DNA of 64,000 nucleotides from the NCBI RefSeq assembly GCF_002367995.1, contig NZ_AP018207.1:4525083-4589082 (forward strand). The letters run 5' to 3'. Source of the stretch: Calothrix brevissima NIES-22. Its GTDB lineage: Bacteria > Cyanobacteriota > Cyanobacteriia > Cyanobacteriales > Nostocaceae. The notes under the pieces were generated by a model, which saw nothing but the letters and a program-made list of their open reading frames with translations, had not been told where the DNA came from and ran no database searches. This document shows, in pieces, positions 9,917-17,261 of the stretch. The position numbers were made by a program, and so were the translations under genes. How positions within the stretch are numbered: the stretch's first letter is position 1; each line of letters begins with the position of its first letter.

Positions 9917-10615
9917 ATGAGTGAATACCGCAATCAGCAAATATCAGATTTTTGCCTTGAGGGCAGGTTTATGGATTTTGTGATTAAAGATGGTTATAAG
10001 CTTAAAGGCTTGCAGATATGGACGGCTGAGGGTGAATGTTATATAAAATTAGCGAAACATTTAAGATTTGCTTTTGATTTACACTTACCGCGAGGTACTT
10101 GGCTGCAAATTGTGGGTAAGAAAAAGCACAAATTAGCATCGGGTGAAGTCACATTTAAAGCTGAACGGGTGATGGCAGCGCGACAAGATAGGGCAAATGA
10201 GAAAATTACACAGATGGGTATTCCTTCACCTATCTCTCACCAAGCAAAACCATCATCAATTACCCAAGATAACGCCAAGCCAAGTAAGGGTAAAAGTACG
10301 ATTTTGGTATGTCAAAAATCTGACTGCATGAAGCGCGGTGCTAAGGGAGTTTGTCAGGCGTTAGAAGCAGCTTTGAGCGATCGCGGTTTAGAAGACCAAG
10401 TTACCATCAAAGGTACTGGCTGTATGAAAAACTGCAAAGCAGGCCCTAACGTAGTCATGCCCGATAAAACCCGCTACACTCGCATAAGTGCCGCACAAGT
10501 CCCCAAAGTCATGGATAAACATTTTGGCGATCGCAATCCAGAACGCCAGTTAGAAGAAGTAACAGAAGTACCTATTCCCATACAATCTATAGCTAGTGGA
10601 ATTGCTGCTTTTTAA
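9917..10615 (+). CDS. (2Fe-2S) ferredoxin-domain protein
   Basis: 232 aa with two parts. The N-terminal ~100 residues (FCLEGRFMDFVIKDGYKLKG onward) are a conserved cyanobacterial module. The C-terminal part is a thioredoxin-like [2Fe-2S] ferredoxin: ILVCQKSDCMKRGAKGVCQA supplies two or three cysteines and KGTGCMKNCKAGPNVVMPD the others. This cysteine pattern matches the NuoE/HydE-like thioredoxin-fold ferredoxins, not plant-type ones. The electron donor and acceptor are unknown. A terminator-like hairpin lies at 10769-10797. Confidence 0.85.
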   Translation: MSEYRNQQISDFCLEGRFMDFVIKDGYKLKGLQIWTAEGECYIKLAKHLRFAFDLHLPRGTWLQIVGKKKHKLASGEVTFKAERVMAARQDRANEKITQMGIPSPISHQAKPSSITQDNAKPSKGKSTILVCQKSDCMKRGAKGVCQALEAALSDRGLEDQVTIKGTGCMKNCKAGPNVVMPDKTRYTRISAAQVPKVMDKHFGDRNPERQLEEVTEVPIPIQSIASGIAAF

Positions 10616-10768
10616 TGAGAATTTATTACAAGAAATTTTTTACTGTTTCCTTTTTATTGTGGGTACTATAGTTTTGCAAATTTTTTGCGAAATATTTGCA
10701 AAACTAGTACTTTTAAAAATCAATGTTGGAAGTAAAAACAATTTAAAAAAACAATGCCAAATATAAAT

Positions 10769-10797
10769 AAGGGCACAAGCAATATTGTTGTGCCCTT
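10769..10797. terminator. Bidirectional hairpin terminator
   Basis: A 10-bp perfect stem (AAGGGCACAA / TTGTGCCCTT) with a 9-nt loop lies between the convergent ferredoxin and phnE genes, with A/T-rich tracts on both sides. The core GGGCACAA/TTGTGCCC recurs at 16254-16274. Confidence 0.75.
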
Positions 10798-10862
10798 AAA
10801 AATAATTGATGTTTCGCAAAAATTATTTTAATGTCAAAGTGTAGCTTTGCTATCCAGAATTC

Positions 10863-11657
10863 TTACATAGAATCAAGACGGCGGCGAAGTTGGCTACTAA
10901 ACGCATCGATAACTGTGACGACTACTAAAAGTACAAGCATCATGGTTGTAGCTTTGTTGTACTCAAAACCGTCAATGTAACTTTTCAACTGAAAGCCAAT
11001 ACCACCTGCACCGACGACACCCAACACAGAAGCAGCGCGGATATTATATTCAAACATCCAAAATGTATAACCTAATCCCAAAGGTAGTACTTGAGGTAAA
11101 ATTCCATATTGGGCAATTTGTAATTTAGATGCGCCGATGACTTCTAAAGATTCTATAGAGCGGGGGTTAACAGCTTCAATCGCTTGTTGATAAAATTTAG
11201 CCAGGTAACCAATAGTATAAATTCCTAAAGCTAAAGTCCCGGCTGGTGCGCCTAATCCTGTAGCGGCGACAAAAATTAACCCCAGAATAATTGAAGGAAC
11301 GGAACGGACGGCATTTTGTAGTAAGTTTGCTAACCATTGCAACCATTTTGGGGCTACATTGTTAGCACTAGCAACAGCTATAGGTACGGAAATAATTGCA
11401 CCGATAGTAGTTCCCCACAGTGACATTTGTACAGTTTCAATTAGCGCTTGAATTGCTATATCTAAAACTGTTGTATCTGGTGGGAATAAACGGGAGATAA
11501 AGTCAGTGATATAAGGCCAACTGTTAGAAACTAAGGCAAAATCGACTTTGAGTCCTTGTAATGCCCAACTATAAACGACAACGGCTATTAACAGGAAAAT
11601 TAAAAAACTTACCCAAGGGTAGCGCCGCAGAGGATGGGAATTAAATAAGTAATTCAT
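10863..11657 (-). CDS. phnE: Phosphonate/phosphite-type ABC transporter permease
   Basis: 264 aa. N-terminal membrane anchor (VSFLIFLLIAVVVYSWAL), then several further hydrophobic segments and the cytoplasmic EAA coupling loop (ESLEVIGASKLQIAQYGILP) of binding-protein-dependent permeases. It should form the membrane dimer that works with the PhnC and PhnD proteins encoded just upstream. The stop-to-start gap to phnC is 24 bp, so cotranscription is likely. No C-P lyase or ptxD genes lie nearby, so the substrate could be phosphonate, phosphite or phosphate. Confidence 0.88.
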   Translation of the reverse strand: MNYLFNSHPLRRYPWVSFLIFLLIAVVVYSWALQGLKVDFALVSNSWPYITDFISRLFPPDTTVLDIAIQALIETVQMSLWGTTIGAIISVPIAVASANNVAPKWLQWLANLLQNAVRSVPSIILGLIFVAATGLGAPAGTLALGIYTIGYLAKFYQQAIEAVNPRSIESLEVIGASKLQIAQYGILPQVLPLGLGYTFWMFEYNIRAASVLGVVGAGGIGFQLKSYIDGFEYNKATTMMLVLLVVVTVIDAFSSQLRRRLDSM

Positions 11658-11681
11658 AATGTATATTTGCGCTGTTGTACT

Positions 11682-12419
11682 CTACACTTGGGATAATTGG
11701 GAAAATTTTGCTTGCAGGTTTTCGCAAGCACCGTCATAAACAATACATCCGGCATCGACTACGATCGCTCTTTGAGCATATTCTGCTGCTATCCCCAAAT
11801 CGTGCAAAACCGTCACAATTGTCATGCCTTGTTGAGAATGCAATTCTGATAAAGTCTGCATCACTTGTTGACAAGCGATGACATCCAAACCGGTGATGGG
11901 TTCATCAGCTAAGAGAATTTGTGGTGATTGAATTAAAGCACGAGCGATCGCCACTCGTTGCTGTTGTCCCCCACTGAGTTGGCTGGTTTTTTGTTCAGCG
12001 AATTCTTTTAAACCCAACTGTTCTAATAAATCTAATGCTAAAAGGCGATCGCGTCGCCCAAAGCCAAATAAAGTTTGCCAAGTTGTCTTTGTACCCAAAC
12101 GTCCACAAAGCACATTTTCGATAGCAGATAACTGGCGAATTAATCCGCCACCTTGAAACAGCATCGCCACATCACGCCTAATTGCTGGTAATGTGCGGGG
12201 TGTCATCGTCACACCATTAATTTGAATTTCACCCTTAACTAGGGGTACTAATCCTACAAGCGATCGCAGTAGGGTAGATTTACCAGCGCCATTGAGTCCC
12301 AATAAGACAACAAATTCGCCCCGATTAATTTGACAATTAATGCCATTAAGAATCGGGCGATTCAGAGAATTTACATAAGCTGTCTCTAAGTTATGGCACT
12401 CAATTACATAATCGTTCAT
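11682..12419 (-). CDS. phnC: Phosphonate/phosphite-type ABC transporter ATPase
   Basis: 245 aa from the ATG complementary to 12417-12419 (MNDYVIECHNLETAY); an in-frame ATG at 12464 would add 15 non-conserved residues. Walker A is LLGLNGAGKSTLLRSLVG, the signature LSGGQQQRVAIARALIQSPQ and Walker B ILLADEPITGLD, with the H-loop in TVLHDLGIAAEYA. It energises import through the adjacent PhnE. The order phnD-phnC-phnE and tight spacing to phnE support one operon, although a palindrome-containing 125-bp spacer separates it from phnD. Confidence 0.9.
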   Translation of the reverse strand: MNDYVIECHNLETAYVNSLNRPILNGINCQINRGEFVVLLGLNGAGKSTLLRSLVGLVPLVKGEIQINGVTMTPRTLPAIRRDVAMLFQGGGLIRQLSAIENVLCGRLGTKTTWQTLFGFGRRDRLLALDLLEQLGLKEFAEQKTSQLSGGQQQRVAIARALIQSPQILLADEPITGLDVIACQQVMQTLSELHSQQGMTIVTVLHDLGIAAEYAQRAIVVDAGCIVYDGACENLQAKFSQLSQV

Positions 12420-12469
12420 CCCGAAATTAATTCCACCAGTATCTAAGGTTATCAAAATGGGCATGGGGC

Positions 12470-12493
12470 AGAGACGCGATTAATCGCGTCTCT
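12470..12493. repeat. Perfect 24-bp interspersed palindrome
   Basis: AGAGACGCGATT is followed directly by its exact reverse complement. It sits between phnD and phnC. A one-sided variant is at about 9312-9338. This looks like an interspersed palindromic unit; as RNA it would form a strong hairpin that could set the phnD:phnC expression ratio. Confidence 0.8.
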
Positions 12494-12544
12494 ACAATTG
12501 TTTTTATCCTCCTTATCCCCCTTTACCTCAAGTCTTCTTGTCAA

Positions 12545-13519
12545 CTACGGTTCAATACCAATACTTGCCAGTGCATTCCGTACTGGCGCTAGGTGACGAT
12601 TGTGATCTACTCTCACCAATTCTGTAGAGTTATACAGGTTACGTAGTAGCTGATTGTTTTGTGATTGATTTAACTTGAGTAGGGCATTAATAATTTTTTC
12701 ACGCATGGGTGCGGGAACATCATCATCAATGGCGATACCGTGGGCAGGTACTCCAGAAATTCTATGCAGTACGCGCAACTGATTTTTTTCTTCTGCGGTA
12801 ATATACGGAGGATTTAGGGCATATTCTGATACAACAGCCACATCTGCTTGTCCGCGCAGCACAGCTTGCAATGCTTTGCTGTAATTTCCACCATAGCTAA
12901 CTTGGCTGAAGAACCCATTTAAGCGTTCTTTATCGGGGACAAATCCCTGTTTAACTAATTCACTAGTGGGGAAAATAAACCCGGAACCCGAAGTAGGAGA
13001 AGTAAACGCCATTCTTTTACCGCGTAGTTGTTCTAGGGTGCTTTTGGCGTTATTTCTACTTTTTAAGGGGCTATTTTTGGGAACTACAAATACTGAGCTA
13101 TAGGTGTGTCTTCCAGAATAGTTATCGCGCACCTCGGCTAAATACAAACGAGCATTAGCTAATTGTTCAGCTTTCAACGCCGGACGGCTGCTCAAGAAAG
13201 CCACATCAGCGCGATTTGCTCTTAATGCTTCCACCGCAGCCGTATCATCACCCACTTGTGCTTTAACTGGTATTCCTAATTCTTTAGATAAAAATGCGCC
13301 TACCGCATTTGCTTTATTTTGCAAATCAGTGGAATCAGATCTGCTAGGAAAAACTACTGTCAAGGAATTAATTTTTTGTGCAAGCAAAGTAGGTGCTTGT
13401 TGATTAAGAGTGGAATTAGTAGTAATTGCCTCTAATCCCCCAGTTGTGCTGAATACTACACCTGCAAGGGCAGTTAGTGCAGCCCCAGCAGCCAACAAGC
13501 CCTTTTTACTCACACTCAT
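12545..13519 (-). CDS. phnD: Phosphonate/phosphite-type ABC transporter binding protein
   Basis: 324 aa. N-terminal signal (KKGLLAAGAALTALAGVVFS), then the PhnD/PtxB-like two-lobe fold: LTVVFPSRSDSTDLQNKANA, ADVAFLSSRPALKAEQ, and the ligand-loop FTSPTSGSGFIFPTSELVKQ with ADVAVVSEYAL. It is the first gene of the phnDCE cluster. The family binds phosphonates, phosphite or methylphosphonate; substrate choice cannot be read here. No lipobox is seen, so it is probably periplasmic. Confidence 0.88.
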   Translation of the reverse strand: MSVSKKGLLAAGAALTALAGVVFSTTGGLEAITTNSTLNQQAPTLLAQKINSLTVVFPSRSDSTDLQNKANAVGAFLSKELGIPVKAQVGDDTAAVEALRANRADVAFLSSRPALKAEQLANARLYLAEVRDNYSGRHTYSSVFVVPKNSPLKSRNNAKSTLEQLRGKRMAFTSPTSGSGFIFPTSELVKQGFVPDKERLNGFFSQVSYGGNYSKALQAVLRGQADVAVVSEYALNPPYITAEEKNQLRVLHRISGVPAHGIAIDDDVPAPMREKIINALLKLNQSQNNQLLRNLYNSTELVRVDHNRHLAPVRNALASIGIEP

Positions 13520-13757
13520 TGCTTACTCTCCATTAAGAACTTTTCTCAAAAAATTTGCAAAATATTTGCAACTAATTCCATAAAGGAATCTAAAACTTTT
13601 GAGAATAAAAGTCAATATGATGATGCATAGTAATTACTCAATGAAGCTGATAGAGTCAAGCCACTAGTTGATTGATGTGGCGGAGTTGTTCTAGTTTTGG
13701 TAGTGCAAAGATTGGGAAAACTCAATAAACAACGATAAAAAATCAGAAAAAAAATAA

Positions 13758-14207
13758 ATGTCCCAAAATCAATATCTAAATTCCAACTCGGATTCTCCCT
13801 CCGATTCCCCCTCCTCGCTTGCGGGGAGGGGGCTAGGGGGTGGGGTTCCTTGGCAAGCACCACCAAAACTCTGGGAAAAACTCAAGCCATTAGCACGACA
13901 GATGCGGCGCGAACCGACACTGGCAGAAAAGAAACTATGGCAGAAGTTGAGATCTAAGCAACTACTAGGTTTTAAGTTTCGCCGTCAGCATGTAATAGAT
14001 CGCTTTATTGTGGATTTTTACTGTCAAGAAGCGCATTTGATTATTGAAGTTGATGGTGGAATTCACGAATATACCCAACAAGAAGATGCAATTCGTCAAG
14101 AATTTTTGGAAAGTCTTGGGTTAAAGGTGATGAGGTTGAAAAATGAGGATGTTTTGAATTCAATTGATGAAACGTTGGCAAAGATTGTGCATGAGATACA
14201 AAGTTAG
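13758..14207 (+). CDS. DUF559 endonuclease-like protein
   Basis: 149 aa from the first ATG. The conserved core is near residues 50-145: MRREPTLAEKKLWQKLRSKQ, then FKFRRQHVIDRFIVDFYC, LIIEVDGGIHEY and EFLESLGLKVMRLKNEDVL. This is the Vsr-like, PD-(D/E)XK-related DUF559 fold with D, E and D as likely metal ligands. The first ~45 residues (with PSSLAGRGLGGG) are encoded by one arm of a 41-42 bp inverted repeat, so the native start may be internal. Function in vivo unknown; a nuclease role is inferred from the fold. Confidence 0.8.
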   Translation: MSQNQYLNSNSDSPSDSPSSLAGRGLGGGVPWQAPPKLWEKLKPLARQMRREPTLAEKKLWQKLRSKQLLGFKFRRQHVIDRFIVDFYCQEAHLIIEVDGGIHEYTQQEDAIRQEFLESLGLKVMRLKNEDVLNSIDETLAKIVHEIQS

Positions 14208-14254
14208 TGGGTAGAACCCCACCCCCAACCCCCTCCCCGCAAGCGAGGAGGGGG
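13806..14254. repeat. 41-42 bp inverted repeats bracketing the DUF559 gene
   Basis: The arm at 13806-13847 (starting CCCCCTCCTCGCTTGC) is the reverse complement of 14214-14254 with one indel and one substitution. The left arm is translated in the DUF559 frame; the right arm starts just after the stop. The pair delimits a ~450-bp cassette. Confidence 0.85.
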
Positions 14255-14352
14255 CAAATAATATGGTAATGCTTGAGTAATGCCTTGAGAGCGATGGCAA
14301 GCACAGCATTTTCAATTAAATTAAGCAATAGATAAAGATATTAGGGGTAATT

Positions 14353-15171
14353 ATGACTTCTTCAGTTAACGATTTGGTGCTGGTTGCTGGGGCTACTGGT
14401 GGGGTAGGACAACTTGTAGTCAGTAAACTGTTAGAAAAAGGCTTAGGGGTTCGTATTCTGACACGCAATCTAGCCAAATCACAAAACATGTTTGATGACA
14501 GAGTGGAAATTGCTGTGGGAGATATCCGAGATGCAACTACACTCACCACCGCAATGCTAAATGTCACGCATATTATCTCTTGCACTGGTACTAGTGCTTT
14601 TCCTTCTAACAGATGGGAGTTTGATCCCAGTCCGAATTGGATTGAATGGGTTCAGCTGTTAATTGATCCTCAACTGCGTGAGTCTAGAGCTAAAAACAGT
14701 CCCCAAAAAGTCGATGCAGATGGTGTGAGTAATTTAGTAGCAGCAGCACCGCTTAATCTTCAAAGGTTCGTTTTACTTTCTTCTTGTGGTGTCACACGTA
14801 AAAAGGAACCGCCTTTAAATATTCTCAATAGCTTTGGTGTTTTGGATGCAAAACAAAAAGGTGAAGAAGCAGTGATTAATTCAGGATTACCTTACACAAT
14901 TATCCGTCCTGGACGTTTGATTGACGGGCCTTATACCTCATACGACATCAACACTCTAATAAAAGCCAAAACAGATGGTAAGTTCGATGTAACGATCGCT
15001 CAAGGCGATAAACTTGCTGGTGATAGTAGCCGCATTGATGTAGCCGCCGCTTGTGTAGAATGTATTTTTCTACCAGGAACCGTAAAACAATCTTATGAAT
15101 TAATCAGTAAAGGAACAAGACCATCTGTCATTGACTGGGAGAAACTTTTCTCACAACCAACCACTGTTTAA
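14353..15171 (+). CDS. Atypical SDR, NAD(P)-binding Ycf39/NmrA-like
   Basis: 272 aa. N-terminal nucleotide-binding motif LVLVAGATGGVGQLVVSKLL (GXXGXXG) and a Rossmann core with LGVRILTRNLAKSQ, VGDIRDATTLTTAM and YTIIRPGRLIDGPYT. The YXXXK active site of classical SDRs is not evident, which fits atypical SDRs such as the Ycf39/HCF173 assembly factors or NmrA-like sensors. Chloroplast homologues act on photosystem assembly, but substrate and role here are unknown. Monocistronic, with a hairpin about 90 bp downstream. Confidence 0.82.
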   Translation: MTSSVNDLVLVAGATGGVGQLVVSKLLEKGLGVRILTRNLAKSQNMFDDRVEIAVGDIRDATTLTTAMLNVTHIISCTGTSAFPSNRWEFDPSPNWIEWVQLLIDPQLRESRAKNSPQKVDADGVSNLVAAAPLNLQRFVLLSSCGVTRKKEPPLNILNSFGVLDAKQKGEEAVINSGLPYTIIRPGRLIDGPYTSYDINTLIKAKTDGKFDVTIAQGDKLAGDSSRIDVAAACVECIFLPGTVKQSYELISKGTRPSVIDWEKLFSQPTTV

Positions 15172-15257
15172 GTAGAGCGGCGCGGTCATTTGTAAGGGTT
15201 TCCAGCTTATTTACGTTTCTTAATATAAATATCTTGCTCCTACACCCAATAAAAAAA

Positions 15258-15279
15258 GGCCTGGCATATAGCCAAGCCT
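15258..15279. terminator. Hairpin downstream of the SDR gene
   Basis: AGGCCTGGC / GCCAAGCCT arms (one G-T wobble) with a short ATATA loop. On the minus strand a run of Ts follows; on the plus strand it lies ~90 bp after the SDR stop. It is probably a terminator, perhaps bidirectional. Confidence 0.5.
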
Positions 15280-15511
15280 GATTATATCCTGGTGCTTAAA
15301 CAGACATCCCAGTTTAATTTAGTCAAAAATTTTGCAGATTTAATCTTCCTCTAGGCTGTATATCTAACTATCCTCAAGACTGACTCAATTTTTAAGCTCT
15401 ACAGTGACAAAGTTGACCTACATTTAGCAACAAAGGGTTGCTAACTTAGATCGCGAATCCTGAAACAATGAAAGTAGACACCAAATTACGAGCCAGAGTA
15501 AGAGCCAGATT

Positions 15512-16246
15512 ATGAGTGAACTTCCCAAGAGTCTTGAAGAAGCGATCGCCCAATCTCGCGTAGCTACCCAAGCAGCCTTAGCAGATGGACAGACTCGCTT
15601 GCAAGTTGAGTTTTTGTTTCCCGAACTCAAATTTATGCTAGTAGCGGAAGATTATTTGCCTGTATTTGCTGAATATGGTTCAGGCTTGAAGGTTTTCTTT
15701 GCTGATGCGGGTGCGGCGGCTTTGGCGCGCAACCAATGGAAAGACGCTGCATTTAAAATTACAGATATTGGTACAGGTATAGCTAATGCGCCTAGTACCA
15801 AAATTAAACCAGAGGATGAAATTTTTCTGTTTATTGCGCCAACTTCGGTAGAAGTACCGCAAATGGAAAAGTTGATGGCAGAAATAGGCGATCGCCCTGT
15901 AATTTTCTTAAATCCTCGCTTAGAAGATTACGGTATAGTCGGCTTGGGTTATGCCGCCAGACAAGTGCGTCAGCGTTTTATTGGTAACATCGAATCTTGC
16001 TACTACTTACGCCCAGTTGATGACCAAACTGCTGTCTTTCGTTGCTATCCCGGTCAGTGGTCAGTTTGGGTAGAAAAGGGCGATGAGTATGAAAAAATTG
16101 CCGAACTACCGACAAAGCCATCTGGTGATGACTTAGATATCATCCTCATGAAAGGACAGCCGCAAACAGCAACCGATACCGCACCTGCGAAAAAGCCCAG
16201 CGTACTTAAGGGTTTACAACGGTTCTTAAAGGCTTTAAGTAGTTAA
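15512..16246 (+). CDS. DUF1995-family protein
   Basis: 244 aa. N-terminus LPKSLEEAIAQSRVATQAAL, then LQVEFLFPELKFM, VFFADAGAAALA and IFLFIAPTSVEVPQMEKLM match the DUF1995 fold found in cyanobacteria and plastids; a plant member is linked to photosystem II accumulation. No signal peptide. The last ~35 residues are a low-complexity tail (ATDTAPAKKPS). The specific function in bacteria is unknown. A hairpin terminator follows immediately (16254-16274). Confidence 0.82.
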   Translation: MSELPKSLEEAIAQSRVATQAALADGQTRLQVEFLFPELKFMLVAEDYLPVFAEYGSGLKVFFADAGAAALARNQWKDAAFKITDIGTGIANAPSTKIKPEDEIFLFIAPTSVEVPQMEKLMAEIGDRPVIFLNPRLEDYGIVGLGYAARQVRQRFIGNIESCYYLRPVDDQTAVFRCYPGQWSVWVEKGDEYEKIAELPTKPSGDDLDIILMKGQPQTATDTAPAKKPSVLKGLQRFLKALSS

Positions 16247-16253
16247 AAAACTT

Positions 16254-16274
16254 GGGCACAATAATATTGTGCCC
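16254..16274. terminator. Hairpin terminator after DUF1995 gene
   Basis: The arm GGGCACAATA is followed, after one base, by its reverse complement TATTGTGCCC. The stem core is shared with the terminator at 10769-10797. A T-run (ATTTTTTT) lies 20 bp downstream on the plus strand. Confidence 0.7.
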
Positions 16275-16352
16275 TAGCAATTCTCCCTATTTTTTTAATT
16301 GAAAAGATTGCTTTCTGACTAAAATTTTATTACCTCAATAATTTGTAGATAT

Positions 16353-16688
16353 TTAACTCACGGCATAATCTGTATACTGACGGATATAAGGCGGATGAAA
16401 ACCGACTACAATATCATGTTTTGGTATTCCCATTGCAGCTAGCTTTTCGCCTACATCCTCTTCAGTTCCATTCCACTGAATCCAAATTTTGCCGTTTTTA
16501 ATATCAAAATGCATCACCGGGCCAAAAATTCTGCGTTTATTTTGCCAACCGATATATATTAGTTGGTAATGGTCTTTTTCTACATCAAAAATTGTTTGTG
16601 ATTCTATCTCATCATTAGATGCAGTAAGCTGGGCATATTCTGTCAGCAATTGCCGAATACATTCACGGTATTGGTTTAAGTCTGCCAT
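16353..16688 (-). CDS. xisI: XisI family protein (fdxN element excision controlling factor)
   Basis: 111 aa matching the whole XisI family: YRECIRQLLTEYAQLTASND, HYQLIYIGWQNKRRIFGPVM, then KIWIQWNGTEEDVGEKLAAM, GIPKHDIVVGFHPPYIRQYT and DYAV. In Anabaena XisI and XisH are needed with XisF for excision of the fdxN element during heterocyst differentiation, but many genomes hold xisH/xisI pairs with no such element. Here the upstream partner survives only as a C-terminal stump (16679-16744), so this is an orphan. No fdxN element or XisF is visible. Confidence 0.92.
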   Translation of the reverse strand: MADLNQYRECIRQLLTEYAQLTASNDEIESQTIFDVEKDHYQLIYIGWQNKRRIFGPVMHFDIKNGKIWIQWNGTEEDVGEKLAAMGIPKHDIVVGFHPPYIRQYTDYAVS

Positions 16689-16744
16689 AAAATAATTTCC
16701 TCTGTTTCGACATCGTAAATTATTAGATTTATTTGAAAAAAGAA
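16679..16744 (-). pseudogene. xisH: C-terminal remnant of xisH
   Basis: Upstream of and overlapping the xisI start, in another frame, a ~20-residue tail reads QINLIIYDVETEEIILWQT followed by TAA (16679-16681). This is the kind of C-terminus XisH proteins have, and xisH normally overlaps or abuts xisI. Upstream of it the frame enters the inverted-repeat element at 16760-16984, and no XisH core (PD-(D/E)XK-like) is found beyond it. Assignment rests on a short match plus position. Confidence 0.55.
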
Positions 16745-16759
16745 TGCGACAAATGGTAG

Positions 16760-16984
16760 GGGCATGGCAATGCCCATACGTGTCAACTTAAGCTAAAAGC
16801 TATATACGGCGTGTGTTGTACAAAAACTTTCGCCCTCATCCCCTCACCCCTTCTCCCCCAAGAGAAGGGGAATTAAATCTCTTGCTCCCCTCTCCCTCAG
16901 AGAGAGGGGTTGAGGGTGAGGGCAAAAAGCTTGCTACAAAGCGGGTTTCACGTTAAGTTGACACCAATGGGCAATGCCATGCCC
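16760..16984. mobile_element. MITE-like element with 32-bp inverted repeats
   Basis: Arm 16760-16791 (GGGCATGGCAATGCCCAT, then GTGTCAACTTAA) pairs with 16953-16984 with three mismatches. The 225-bp unit carries inner CCCCTC-rich inverted repeats and no gene. It sits where the body of xisH should be. No clear target duplication was found. Confidence 0.65.
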
Positions 16985-17035
16985 TCTAGAATATATTGAT
17001 GTGCAGCAAACGCTATTTAAATAGGTATTTAGATA

Positions 17036-17140
17036 TACAACATACTTCAGGTCAATGAGGTAAGCGCTTCGGGGCATGGCAGTGCCAGTGCCCCTACAAT
17101 CAACGATTATCTGTACCTCACCAACTGGCAATTTGCTGTA
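17036..17140. repeat. 105-bp interspersed palindromic repeat, copy B
   Basis: It starts TACAAC and ends GCTGTA, the same length and about 91% identical to 2133-2237, including the TGAGGTA / TACCTCA inner arms. It is followed by GCGTAGCGTCTC-type repeat debris at about 17215-17235. Confidence 0.8.
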
Positions 17141-17261
17141 TTTTGCAAGCTACTGTACAAGCAAAGACAAGGGCAGGAACCGGAGCAATGCCCAATGCCC
17201 ACTCGCCCTGAGCGAAGTCGTTCGCGTAGCGTCTCGCAGAGAAGGGATGCCCCATGCCCTT

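Noticed and set aside
13612-13866. Minus-strand 84-codon frame overlapping the DUF559 start
   Set aside because: Shadow of the real gene and of the inverted-repeat arm.
14041-14328. Minus-strand 95-codon frame
   Set aside because: Antisense shadow of the DUF559 gene and the right repeat arm.
16934-17131. 65-codon minus-strand frame
   Set aside because: Derived from the second copy of the 105-bp repeat; no protein-like composition.
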